DNA of 64,000 nt, taken from contig SFFI01000007.1 of assembly GCA_004556925.1 (NCBI GenBank), forward strand, positions 1 to 64,000. Reading direction: 5' to 3'. A program made the translations under genes and the position numbers. Numbering within the stretch: the first letter of the stretch is position 1; every line of letters starts with the position of its first letter. This DNA comes from Clostridiales bacterium (GTDB lineage: Bacteria; Bacillota; Clostridia; Saccharofermentanales; DTU023). Of this stretch, positions 49,723 to 57,990 are shown one piece after another. The notes below the pieces were generated by a model. It saw nothing but the letters and a program-made list of their open reading frames with translations, was not told the origin of the DNA and searched no databases.

Positions 49723-51069
49723 ATGAAAAGAACACTATCACTCGTACTCGCACTCGTCATGATGCTTGGCTTGGTCTTTACACCTAGCTTCAGCGTAGCA
49801 GCTGAAGACAAGCCCTTTGAAGGCCAGACCCTGCGGTTAGCAGGCCTGGACGGCGGCTACGGTACTGATGGCTGGAAGGCTGTCATTAAAGGTTTTGAAG
49901 ACATGACTGGCGCCACCGTCGAAGCGACATTTGAGAAGAAAATTTATGATGTTATCCGCCCCGAGATCCAGGCAGGTAATGCTCCTGACATCATTTACAA
50001 CTCTATCGGCCAAGAAACAGGCCTGACAGAGACCATGATTAAGGAAGAAATGCTGCTGGACCTCACTGATGTCCTGGATATGCAGGTTCCTGGTGAAGAA
50101 AAAGCAGTTAAGGATAAACTGATCGCTGGTTTCACGGATACGGCCATGACCAACCCCTACGGCGATGGCAAAACCTATCTGGCACCGCTCTTTTATTCCC
50201 CTACAGGCCTCTTCTACAACAAGGCACTCTTTGGCAAAGATGGTAAATATGAACTGCCCGCTACCATGGAGGACTTCCTGGCTTTAGGCGAAAGCGCTAA
50301 GGAAGACGGCATTGCCCTCTTCACCTACCCCACCGCCGGTTACATGGACTCCTTTATTCCCTCCCTGCTTAACGAAGTAGGCGGTCCTGAGCTCTACAGC
50401 AAACTGATGTCTTATGATGTGGATGCCTGGAAGGAAGAAGTCACACCCATGTTTGAAACCCTGGGTAAAATTTTGACCTATATTCATCCCTCAACCGTAG
50501 CCAATGCCAATGGGGATGCCTTCACCCAGAACCAGCTTTATATTATGACTAACGAAGCCCTCTTTATGCCCAACGGCACCTGGGTAGTTGATGAAATGTC
50601 TGATGCTAAAGACCAGGCTGCAGAAGGCTTTGAATGGGGTTTCATGCCCCTGCCCTCCATGGAGAAAGATGGCGACCGCTATGCCTTTACTTTCTTCGAG
50701 CAAGCCTTTGTCAGCAAAGATACCGAAGTGCCAGAACTCGCTAAAACCTTTATCGCTTACCTTTACTCTGATGAAGCCACCAAGGCTTTCATCGAAAATA
50801 AGGGCGGCGTACAACCTATCTTAGGCGCAGAAGAATTCCTGAAAGATGAAGACCAGAAGCTTTTCTACTCCATTTATGAAGACGGGGCAAAGGCTGCCAT
50901 GGGCGGTTTCCAATCCGTAGAAAATTCTGTAGAAGGTGTCAGTGTAACAGATGCCCTCTACCAGGCTGTTGACTCTGTCGCCAACGGTGAACTTTCTGTT
51001 GAAGATTGGCAGGCTGGTGTTGTGGATGCAGTCCAGCAAATCGCAGATGCTAACTCCGAGGGAGAATAA
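49723..51069 (+). CDS. Sugar ABC transporter substrate-binding protein (probable galacto-N-biose/lacto-N-biose binder)
   Basis: The 448-residue exported protein has a signal peptide (MKRTLSLVLALVMMLGLVFT, cleavage likely after FSVAA near residue 26) and the SBP_bac fold of CUT1 systems (YNSIGQETGLTETMIKEEML; LAPLFYSPTGLFYNKALFG; FMPNGTWVVDEMSDA; FIAYLYSDEATKAFIE). No lipobox Cys is present, which is unusual for a Gram-positive binding protein and leaves open how it stays at the cell surface. Specificity for GNB/LNB is inferred from the downstream phosphorylase. It is the first gene of the operon and is followed by a hairpin with T tract that would lower expression of the permease genes. Confidence 0.87.
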   Translation: MKRTLSLVLALVMMLGLVFTPSFSVAAEDKPFEGQTLRLAGLDGGYGTDGWKAVIKGFEDMTGATVEATFEKKIYDVIRPEIQAGNAPDIIYNSIGQETGLTETMIKEEMLLDLTDVLDMQVPGEEKAVKDKLIAGFTDTAMTNPYGDGKTYLAPLFYSPTGLFYNKALFGKDGKYELPATMEDFLALGESAKEDGIALFTYPTAGYMDSFIPSLLNEVGGPELYSKLMSYDVDAWKEEVTPMFETLGKILTYIHPSTVANANGDAFTQNQLYIMTNEALFMPNGTWVVDEMSDAKDQAAEGFEWGFMPLPSMEKDGDRYAFTFFEQAFVSKDTEVPELAKTFIAYLYSDEATKAFIENKGGVQPILGAEEFLKDEDQKLFYSIYEDGAKAAMGGFQSVENSVEGVSVTDALYQAVDSVANGELSVEDWQAGVVDAVQQIADANSEGE

Positions 51070-51114
51070 GTTCTCATGCTATAACTTGTGAGGAGATCCC
51101 CTCCTAGTTTGGAT

Positions 51115-51148
51115 CCCGGCCGGGGCCCTGCCCCGGCCGGGCTGTTTT
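51115..51148 (+). terminator. Intra-operon terminator between binding-protein and permease genes
   Basis: CCCGGCCGGGGC pairs with GCCCCGGCCGGG (12 bp, 3-base loop), followed by CTGTTTTTAAG. This is a good rho-independent terminator. Since the permease genes follow in the same direction within 20 bases, it probably lets only part of the transcripts through, so that the binding protein is made in excess. Confidence 0.82.
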
Positions 51149-51166
51149 TAAGGGAAGGAGATGTGT

Positions 51167-52060
51167 ATGAAAAACAGTCCCGCTAAGAAACGTTTTATTA
51201 TCTTGGGACTCTTACCCGCCTTCGCACTCTATATCATTTTTATGATCTACCCCACGCTCACGGTTTTTAAGGAAAGCCTTTATAAAACCGGCGGCTTATC
51301 GGGCAAAAAAACCTTTGTGGGCTTAGCAAATTTTCAAAAGCTGTTCGCAGACCCTAAATTTATTAAAGCCTTTCAAAACACCGTTTTTCTTATCGTCATT
51401 GTGACGATAATCACCATGTTCCTGGCAGTGATCTTTGCGGCTATTTTGACACGCGGTAAATTCCGCGGAAAAAATTTCTTCCGCATTATTTTATATATTC
51501 CCAATATCCTATCTATTGCGGTAGTCGCTTCTATCTTCTCCAGCATCTACGGTATGGACAGCGGCCTGCTCAATGGCTTGGGCCGGCTCTTAAAGCCAGA
51601 AACCTGGCAAAATATTGCCTTTACCGGCCAGTCGGGTCTGGTGACCTACTCCATCGCTTTTGCCATGATTTGGCAGGCTGTAGGATATTACATGGTCATG
51701 TATATGTCCACCATGGCCCAGATCCCAGAACATTTATACGAAGCAGCCAAGCTGGATGGCGCCGGCCGTCTGCGCCAATTCTTCTCTATTACCCTGCCCT
51801 TATCCTGGCAGACTGTCCGCACGACACTGACCTTCTATGTCATCTCTAACATCAATATATCCTTCCAGCTGGTCAAGGCCTTGACCGACGGCGGGCCTAA
51901 CGGGGCCTCCATGACCCTGCTTAACTACCAATATTTGGAAGCCTATAACAATTCTAACTTTGGCTATGGTCTCGCCATTGGCGTGGTGGTCTTTCTCTTT
52001 TCTTTCGGCTTATCCGCCATCATTTATCAGGCCACTAAGCGAGATATTATCCAGTATTAG
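51167..52060 (+). CDS. Sugar ABC transporter permease, first subunit (CUT1, MsmF-like)
   Basis: I choose the second ATG (51167, MKNSPAKKRFII), 6 bases from GGAAGGAG; the first at 51161 directly abuts the ribosome site. The 297-residue protein has six membrane helices and the EAA loop (YEAAKLDGAGRLRQFFSITLPL, split: EAAKLDGAGRLRQF and FSITLPL), which contacts the ATPase. Its partner is the permease at 52,070. No ATPase gene is found in this operon; Bacillota often use one shared MsmK-type ATPase for several such systems. Confidence 0.9.
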   Translation: MKNSPAKKRFIILGLLPAFALYIIFMIYPTLTVFKESLYKTGGLSGKKTFVGLANFQKLFADPKFIKAFQNTVFLIVIVTIITMFLAVIFAAILTRGKFRGKNFFRIILYIPNILSIAVVASIFSSIYGMDSGLLNGLGRLLKPETWQNIAFTGQSGLVTYSIAFAMIWQAVGYYMVMYMSTMAQIPEHLYEAAKLDGAGRLRQFFSITLPLSWQTVRTTLTFYVISNINISFQLVKALTDGGPNGASMTLLNYQYLEAYNNSNFGYGLAIGVVVFLFSFGLSAIIYQATKRDIIQY

Positions 52061-52069
52061 GAGGCCAGC

Positions 52070-52927
52070 ATGAACGAAGAAACGAAACTTTATAAAATAT
52101 TTGTTTACCTGGTCCTGGGGCTGGTAGCCATATCCATCCTCCTGCCTGTAGTCTGGGTTTTTCTGGCTTCTTTCAAGGAGAATGCAGAATTTTATGGCAA
52201 TCCCTGGGCCTTCCCCCAAGGATTCTATTGGCAAAACTTTGCTGAAGCTTGGACCGAGGCCAATATGGGGAGTTATCTGATCAACTCAGTGATCGTCACA
52301 GCCCTCGCCATGGTTTTCCTCCTAGTCATCTCTTTACCCTGCGCCTATATCCTGGCCCGCATGGACTTCCCCGGAAAACGCTTCTTACAGACTCTCATGA
52401 AGGCGGGACTCTTTATTAACCTTTCCTATATTGTCATTCCCATTTTCATGATCCTCTTAAACCTCAACCGTAGCCTCAAGGTCACTTTCTTCCTTAACAA
52501 CCGCCTGATCCTGGCCCTTATTTACGCTGCAACCGCTGTCCCCTTTACTGTCTATCTCCTGGCCAACTATTTCTCCGCCATCTCCAAATCCTATGAAGAG
52601 GCAGCCTATATTGATGGGGCTAGTTACTTCACAACCATGCTGCGCGTTATGATTCCCATGGCTAAACCAGCCGTAATTACGGTCATCCTCTTCAACTTCC
52701 TTTTCTTCTGGAATGAATATATTTTGTCTTTGACCCTGCTCACAGATAAAAAGCTGAAGACCCTGCCGGTTGGCCTGATCAACCTCCAGCAGGCCTCACG
52801 GTCAGCAGCCAACTATGGCCGCCTCTATGCTGGTCTAGTCCTAGTCATGCTACCCACCCTCCTCTTATATATTCTCGTTCAGAAGCAGCTCACGGAAGGT
52901 ATGATGGTGGGCGGAGACAAGGGCTAA
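52070..52927 (+). CDS. Sugar ABC transporter permease, second subunit (CUT1, MsmG-like)
   Basis: The 285-residue protein has six membrane helices and the EAA motif EEAAYIDGASYFTTMLRVMI. It starts 9 bases after the first permease gene; AGGAGG is 8 bases before the ATG. Together they form the channel for the disaccharide taken up by the binding protein. The C-terminus ends LTEGMMVGGDKG, as is usual for MsmG/MalG-type subunits (EGM...G..KG). Confidence 0.92.
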   Translation: MNEETKLYKIFVYLVLGLVAISILLPVVWVFLASFKENAEFYGNPWAFPQGFYWQNFAEAWTEANMGSYLINSVIVTALAMVFLLVISLPCAYILARMDFPGKRFLQTLMKAGLFINLSYIVIPIFMILLNLNRSLKVTFFLNNRLILALIYAATAVPFTVYLLANYFSAISKSYEEAAYIDGASYFTTMLRVMIPMAKPAVITVILFNFLFFWNEYILSLTLLTDKKLKTLPVGLINLQQASRSAANYGRLYAGLVLVMLPTLLLYILVQKQLTEGMMVGGDKG

Positions 52928-52987
52928 TGAAACCAACAAGAGTGAAAATGCAAAACACAATAAAACATAGATAAAAAGGATAGCAAC

Positions 52988-55183
52988 ATGGAACAGCAAA
53001 CAAAGCCACAAAAGACCAGAGGGCATCTCACCCTACCGGGTGAAGAAAATTTCTATCAAGAGACCTTGGAAATACTGGATCGTTTGGGTGCAGACGCCAT
53101 CCGTGACTCTGACGGCACAGAATTGCCGGAAAACGTAAAAGACCTCGATGGGGTCATGGTATACGGCAAATATTTTACAGCCCGAGGCCACAATGCCTTT
53201 GCCTCCCAGCATCTTTTTGAAGCCTCACGTTATTATCTGTCTTCCGATTTTGTCACCGCCAGCGGAGAGGAAACAGAAATTGCCTTCATGTCCGGCTATT
53301 TTGCCCAGCAAATAAGGCCAGACTATGACCACGATCCCCAGAAATGGTGGGAGGTCCGGGACCGGACAACTGGTGAGGTCTTGGATACCGCCTTGTGGAA
53401 AATAGATCGCAATCAAAATATTGCCATCATTCAGACTGTGCCCTTCCACGTCTACAGTGTTAGCTTCCTCGCCTACGGCATCTGGGACCCCGTCCAAATG
53501 TATAATTACCTGACCAACGATTGGGGCGAAGACGTAGAGAAGCATATTCCCTTTGATATCCGCTACCCCGAATCGGAAAAGTATGTGGAAGAAGCCCTAG
53601 AAGCCTGGCTCAAAGCCAATCCTAAAGTAGACTTCGTCCGTTTTACCACCTTCTTCTACCAATTTTCCCTGGTCTTTGACCAGGAGGGCAAAGAGAAATA
53701 TGTAGATTGGTATGGCTATACCAACACAGTCTCACCCAAAGCCCTTGAGGATTTCGAGCGCGCCTACGGCTACCGCCTGACCCCCGAAGACTTTGTAGAT
53801 GAGGGCTACTATAACTGCAATTTCCGGGTGCCCAGCCAGGCCTTTCGAGACTACCAAGACTTTACGGCCCGCTTTGTGGCCCAACATGCCAAGCGTCTGG
53901 TTGACCTAGTCCACCAGTACAACAAAAAGGCCATCATGTTTCTGGGCGACCACTGGATAGGTGTAGAACCCTGGGGCCCCTACTTCGCCGAAATTGGCCT
54001 GGATGGGGTCGTCGGTTCCGTTGGAGATGGTGTTACCCTCCGGTTGATCTCTAGCATTGAGGCCCCCATGCACGAGGGCCGCTTCCTACCCTACTTTTTC
54101 CCTGATACCTTTTTTGAAGGCAACGACGAGGCTATTCTAGCTGAAGCCAAGGATAACTGGACCAAGGCCCGCCGGGCCCTGATGCGGGAACCCCTGGACC
54201 GGATCGGCTATGGGGGCTACCTCTCCTTGGCCTATAAATTTCCCGATTTTATCCAGTACATTGAAGACTTAGCCGAGGAATACCGGGATATCCTGGCCCG
54301 CATTGAACATGCGAAGCCCCGTCAGATGGCCAAAGTGGCTGTACTCAACGCCTGGGGTAAGCTCCGCAGTTGGGGTTCTCACATTGTGGCCCATGGCAAG
54401 TGGTATAAGCTTTGCTACTCCTACCTGGGCGTCTTAGAGGCCCTAGCCGGTATGGACGTAGAGGTTAGCTTCATCAGCTTTGATGATGTCAGGGCAGATC
54501 TCGGCCTTGATTGCGATGTCATAATCAACATGGGAGATGCCTATACGGCCTTTTCCGGGGCCGAGAATTTCCTCGATCCGGAAGTCGTGACCCGCCTACG
54601 ACAATTCGTCCACCAGGGTGGCGGCTTTATCGGCATTGGCGAACCCTCTGCCATTCAAGCCCAAGGCCGTTTCTTCCAACTTGCAGATGTCCTGGGCGTC
54701 GATAAAGAAGTGGGCTTCTCCCAATCAACCGACAAGTATTTTGACCAGGCTCTGGATCAGCACTTTATCACGGCAGATGTTCATGAAGCCCTGGACTTTG
54801 GTGAGACCACTGCCAATGTTTACGCACTCAGTGCGGAGACAGAAATCATTGCCTACGCCAACCAGGAAGTTCATCTGGCCAGCCACGACTTTGGGCAAGG
54901 CAGGGCGGTCTACATCACAGGCCTCCCCTACTCGGCGCAAAACACCCGCCTACTCAAGCGGGCTATTGCCTATGCTAGCCATAAAGAGGTCGAGCTGAAC
55001 CGATATTTTGCCCAAGATGATCGTCTCGAGGTGAATGCCTACCCCACACGCGGGGAGTACTGTGTCATTAATAACTCTGCCGACCAGGTAACCAGTTTGG
55101 TCTATGACGGACAAGGCCGGGCTCAGAAACTGACCCTGCCAGGGGCCGGACTGGTCTGGCTAAAAGATGTAGAAGGTAGGTAA
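52988..55183 (+). CDS. lnpA: 1,3-beta-galactosyl-N-acetylhexosamine phosphorylase (GH112)
   Basis: The 731-residue cytosolic enzyme cleaves lacto-N-biose I or galacto-N-biose with phosphate into galactose 1-phosphate and GlcNAc or GalNAc. GH112 features: HLTLPGEENFYQETLEILDR at the start, TAPMYNYLTNDW-like region VQMYNYLTNDWGEDVEKHIP, RFTTFFYQFSLVF, and FLGDHWIGVEPWG, whose Asp (D321) corresponds to the catalytic acid. A Rossmann-like domain (VIINMGDAYTAFSGAENFL; GGGFIGIGEPSAI) and a C-terminal beta part follow. Length is typical (about 720-750). In bifidobacteria the enzyme opens the pathway for mucin and milk glycans; the neighbours here (transporter, NahK, GalE) fit the same role. Whether it prefers GNB or LNB cannot be read off. 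Confidence 0.95.
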   Translation: MEQQTKPQKTRGHLTLPGEENFYQETLEILDRLGADAIRDSDGTELPENVKDLDGVMVYGKYFTARGHNAFASQHLFEASRYYLSSDFVTASGEETEIAFMSGYFAQQIRPDYDHDPQKWWEVRDRTTGEVLDTALWKIDRNQNIAIIQTVPFHVYSVSFLAYGIWDPVQMYNYLTNDWGEDVEKHIPFDIRYPESEKYVEEALEAWLKANPKVDFVRFTTFFYQFSLVFDQEGKEKYVDWYGYTNTVSPKALEDFERAYGYRLTPEDFVDEGYYNCNFRVPSQAFRDYQDFTARFVAQHAKRLVDLVHQYNKKAIMFLGDHWIGVEPWGPYFAEIGLDGVVGSVGDGVTLRLISSIEAPMHEGRFLPYFFPDTFFEGNDEAILAEAKDNWTKARRALMREPLDRIGYGGYLSLAYKFPDFIQYIEDLAEEYRDILARIEHAKPRQMAKVAVLNAWGKLRSWGSHIVAHGKWYKLCYSYLGVLEALAGMDVEVSFISFDDVRADLGLDCDVIINMGDAYTAFSGAENFLDPEVVTRLRQFVHQGGGFIGIGEPSAIQAQGRFFQLADVLGVDKEVGFSQSTDKYFDQALDQHFITADVHEALDFGETTANVYALSAETEIIAYANQEVHLASHDFGQGRAVYITGLPYSAQNTRLLKRAIAYASHKEVELNRYFAQDDRLEVNAYPTRGEYCVINNSADQVTSLVYDGQGRAQKLTLPGAGLVWLKDVEGR

Positions 55184-55186
55184 GCC

Positions 55187-55366
55187 ATGGACTTTTACAC
55201 TAAGAAAAAGCTGGCCAATATAGGATTGGCCGTCCTCTTTATTCTGGGCCTTATTTTGCAGTTTGTGGGGCTGGGCCGCACAGGTTATGGAGGCTTGGCC
55301 TTGCAATTTATCTCACTTGCGCTTTTAATTGTCATACTTTGCTTGTATAACCGGCGCTATCAGTAA
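55187..55366 (+). CDS. Small two-helix membrane protein in the GNB/LNB operon
   Basis: A 59-residue frame starts with ATG 3 bases after the phosphorylase stop, with GGTAGG overlapping that stop as ribosome site. It reads MDFYTKKKLANIGLAVLFIL, then GLILQFVGLGRTGYGGLALQ and FISLALLIVILCLYNRRYQ. Two membrane helices (about 11-30 and 38-54) are joined by a short Gly-rich loop, and both ends carry basic residues. Tight spacing and good composition make it a real gene although it is short. The function is unknown; similar tiny proteins occur next to disaccharide phosphorylase genes in other gut Bacillota as far as I recall. The last codons are part of a threefold 39-40 bp repeat. Confidence 0.7.
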   Translation: MDFYTKKKLANIGLAVLFILGLILQFVGLGRTGYGGLALQFISLALLIVILCLYNRRYQ

Positions 55367-55455
55367 GTGGCTCCAGGCTACTTGCATAATCGGCGCTACC
55401 ATTAGGTGGCACCCAGGTTACTTGTATAACCGGCGCTACCAGTAAGTGGCACACA
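55342..55455. repeat. Threefold 39-40 bp tandem repeat spanning the end of the small membrane protein gene
   Basis: CTTGTATAACCGGCGCTA begins at 55342, a variant CTTGCATAATCGGCGCTA at 55381 and again CTTGTATAACCGGCGCTA at 55421. Each is followed by (C/A)(A/C)A(G/T)TA(A/G)GTGGC. The first copy codes for the protein's C-terminus (LYNRRYQ) and its stop; the others are non-coding and reach up to the nahK leader. Confidence 0.75.
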
Positions 55456-55502
55456 CGAAAATAATTACTCAGACGAGTTTAAGAAGTGAGGAGTCAGTGA
55501 TC

Positions 55503-56627
55503 GTGAATAAAACAATCAGCCCCCAGCTCGTGGCAGAGGTGGTCGAGGCTTTTTTTGGCCCTGTCCAAGTCGAAAGCTACAAGTCTAATAGGGTGGGACA
55601 TATCAACGACACCCTAGAAGTCCGGGTTAGTCCTACTCAAGAAGGCTACCAGCACTTTATCTTCCAACGTATCAACCAAGAGGTTTTTACCAAGCCGGTG
55701 GAGCTGATGGAGAATATTGTAGGGGTGACTCGCTTTTTGGGAGAAAAAATCCAGGAAAGAGGCGGCAATCCTAACCGCGAGGCCTTGAGCGTCTTCCAAA
55801 CACAAGCCGGGCAATTCTACTACCTGGATAGCGAAGGCGCATACTGGCGGGTCTACCTCTATATTGAGGACACGATTTGCCTGCAACAGGTGGACACCAG
55901 CGAAGACCTCTATCAATCGGGTCTGGCCTTCGGTCAGTTCCAAAACCTGCTTGCCGACTATCCCGCCGAGACCCTACACGAGACTATTCCCCACTTTCAC
56001 GATACCTGGAAACGCTTAGAAGACTTTAAGCGGGTCCTGGAGGCCGACCCCCTGGGCCGAGCTAAAACTTGCCAGGCCGAAATTGACTTCGTTTTAGGCC
56101 ACACAGAGATTGCCCGCTACATGAAGGAAATCCTGGACCAGAAGGCCCTCCCCCTCCGGGTGACCCACAATGACACCAAGCTTAACAACGTTCTCTTTGA
56201 CAAAGAGACCCGCCAAGCCCTCTGCGTGGTGGACCTTGACACCATCATGCCGGGCCTATCCATCAACGACTACGGTGACACCATCCGCTTTGGCGCCTCC
56301 TCCGCCCTGGAGGATGAGCAAGATCTCTCCCTCGTTCAGCTCTCCCTTTGGCTTTTCTCCTCCTACACTCGGGGCTTTTTGGAAGGCGTATCCGGCCAGC
56401 TCACCCCTGCAGAGATTGCTCACCTACCCTTCGGCGCCAAGGCTATGACCTACGAGTGTGGCATGCGGTTTTTAGCCGACTACCTGGAGGGAGATCACTA
56501 CTTCCGGATTGCCCGGCCCCAGCACAACCTGGACCGAGCCAGGACTCAATTTAAGCTGGTCGCAGATATGGAAGCCAAGGATGCCCAGATGCGGGAGATT
56601 GTCGCTCAGTACGCCGAGCAAGCCTAG
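55503..56627 (+). CDS. nahK: N-acetylhexosamine 1-kinase (NahK-like, APH fold)
   Basis: I suggest the GTG at 55503 (MNKTISPQLVAEVVE), 9 bases from GAGGAG; a GTG at 55497 is too close, and the frame opens at 55446 inside a repeat. The 374-residue kinase phosphorylates GlcNAc and GalNAc at C1 with ATP. The APH-type motifs are LRVTHNDTKLNNVLFD (catalytic Asp, HND) and ALCVVDLDTIMPGLSINDYG (metal Asp, DxD), and N-terminal NRVGHINDT is NahK-like. It follows GH112 as in the bifidobacterial lnp operon (lnpB) and gives hexosamine 1-phosphate for activation to the UDP sugar. Confidence 0.9.
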   Translation: MNKTISPQLVAEVVEAFFGPVQVESYKSNRVGHINDTLEVRVSPTQEGYQHFIFQRINQEVFTKPVELMENIVGVTRFLGEKIQERGGNPNREALSVFQTQAGQFYYLDSEGAYWRVYLYIEDTICLQQVDTSEDLYQSGLAFGQFQNLLADYPAETLHETIPHFHDTWKRLEDFKRVLEADPLGRAKTCQAEIDFVLGHTEIARYMKEILDQKALPLRVTHNDTKLNNVLFDKETRQALCVVDLDTIMPGLSINDYGDTIRFGASSALEDEQDLSLVQLSLWLFSSYTRGFLEGVSGQLTPAEIAHLPFGAKAMTYECGMRFLADYLEGDHYFRIARPQHNLDRARTQFKLVADMEAKDAQMREIVAQYAEQA

Positions 56628-56779
56628 CTGGGCAAGAGTCGGCTTCGCTCGATAGACTTAACTAGATGCACTTTGCTAGGCTCTATATGCTTAGCAAGAT
56701 AGGCCTAGCTAGACTAGATTTGCTTAGTTAGATTCACCTAGCTAGACTAGTTTCGCTTTGTTAGATAGTTCTTGATCGG

Positions 56780-56785
56780 TATAAT
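56780..56785 (+). promoter_or_regulatory. -10 box of galE
   Basis: TATAAT lies 120 bases before the galE start in GGTATAATAGATG. The -35 (TTTGTT, 56757-56762) is weak at 17-base spacing. Upstream, CTAGCTAGACTAG occurs twice 33 bases apart (56705 and 56738), a short tandem repeat of unknown role. galE thus seems to have its own promoter in addition to operon read-through. Confidence 0.45.
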
Positions 56786-56817
56786 AGATGCGCCCACTCT
56801 TATTTAACTCTTTAAGA

Positions 56818-56896
56818 CAGGAAAAACTGTTAGCCGAGGAAAGGAACCCTTATCCAACCCTTAGAAGCAGGAAAAACTGTTAGCCGAGGAAAGGAA
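56818..56896 (+). repeat. 50-bp tandem duplication in the galE leader
   Basis: CAGGAAAAACTGTTAGCCGA followed by GGAAAGGAA occurs at 56818-56846 and again at 56868-56896, exactly 50 bases apart. Both copies include a GAGGAAAGGA ribosome-site-like stretch; only the second is near the ATG (9 bases). The first may be a relic or a standby ribosome site. Confidence 0.7.
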
Positions 56897-56904
56897 AAGA
56901 ACAC

Positions 56905-57927
56905 ATGAGAAAAATCCTCTTAACCGGCGGCGCTGGCTATATCGGCAGCCATACCGCTTTGGAACTTTTAGAAGCTGGTGGCTATGACGTGGTCGCCTAT
57001 GATAATCTCTGCAATGCCTCCCGCGAGGCCCTCAAGCGGGTAGAAAAACTTACCGGCAAAACCGTCAAATTCTACGAGGGAGATGTCCTGGACAAGGACC
57101 TGCTCACAAAAGTCCTCCGGGAAGAAAAAATCGAGGCTGTCATCCATTTTGCTGCCCTCAAGGCCGTGGGCGAATCGGTCAAACGGCCTCTCCGCTACTA
57201 CCAGAACAACATTTCCGGCACCCTCGCGCTCCTAGAGGCCATGGAAGAAACGGGCGTCCACAAAATTGTTTTCTCCTCTTCCGCCACCGTCTACGGCAAC
57301 CCCCAATTTGTGCCCATTACCGAAGACCATCCCAAGGGCCAGTGCACCAACCCCTACGGCTGGACCAAGTCCATGATGGAACAAATCATGACCGACCTCC
57401 ACACCGCTAACCCCGCCTGGGATGTGGTCTTACTCCGGTATTTCAACCCCGTGGGGGCCCATAAGTCTGGGCAAATCGGTGAAGACCCCAAGGGCATCCC
57501 TAATAACCTGGTGCCTTATATCACCCAGGTAGCCGTGGGCAAGTTGGACCATCTCAATATCTTTGGTGACGACTACGATACCCCAGACGGCACCGGCGTC
57601 CGCGATTACATCCACGTAGTCGACCTGGCCAAGGGCCATGTAAAAGCCTTGGACTATATCTTTACCGATCCCGGCCTAGAAGTTATCAACCTGGGTACCG
57701 GCCAAGGCTACTCTGTCCTGGATATGGTCAAAGCCTTCCGCAAGGTCACTGGCAAAGAAATCCCCTATGAAATCAAGCCTCGCCGGGCTGGAGATATCGC
57801 CACCTGCTATGCAGACCCCGCCAAGGCCAAAGCTGTACTAGGCTGGGAAGCCGAGTCCGGCCTGGAAGAAATGTGTGAGGACGCCTGGCGCTGGCAGGCC
57901 CAGAATCCTGAGGGCTATGAGGGCTAG
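56905..57927 (+). CDS. galE: UDP-glucose/UDP-N-acetylglucosamine 4-epimerase
   Basis: The 340-residue SDR enzyme interconverts UDP-galactose and UDP-glucose, and in the GNB/LNB pathway often also the N-acetylated forms. It has the NAD motif LTGGAGYIGSHTALEL (GxxGxxG), the catalytic FSSSATVYG and YGWTKSM (YxxxK), and VLLRYFNPVGAHKSGQIGED. Length and motifs are typical GalE. It corresponds to lnpD of the bifidobacterial operon. The uridylyltransferase (lnpC) that should stand between nahK and galE is not present in the window. A Ser/Cys at the gate residue near 300 (AETCYADP-like region: IATCYADPAKAK) may bear on acetylated substrates, but I cannot decide. Confidence 0.95.
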   Translation: MRKILLTGGAGYIGSHTALELLEAGGYDVVAYDNLCNASREALKRVEKLTGKTVKFYEGDVLDKDLLTKVLREEKIEAVIHFAALKAVGESVKRPLRYYQNNISGTLALLEAMEETGVHKIVFSSSATVYGNPQFVPITEDHPKGQCTNPYGWTKSMMEQIMTDLHTANPAWDVVLLRYFNPVGAHKSGQIGEDPKGIPNNLVPYITQVAVGKLDHLNIFGDDYDTPDGTGVRDYIHVVDLAKGHVKALDYIFTDPGLEVINLGTGQGYSVLDMVKAFRKVTGKEIPYEIKPRRAGDIATCYADPAKAKAVLGWEAESGLEEMCEDAWRWQAQNPEGYEG

Positions 57928-57990
57928 AGCTGGGGAGGGCTAGACGCTAGGTACTAGGCGCTTGGCGCTTGGAGGCATTTTGTTGCGCCC

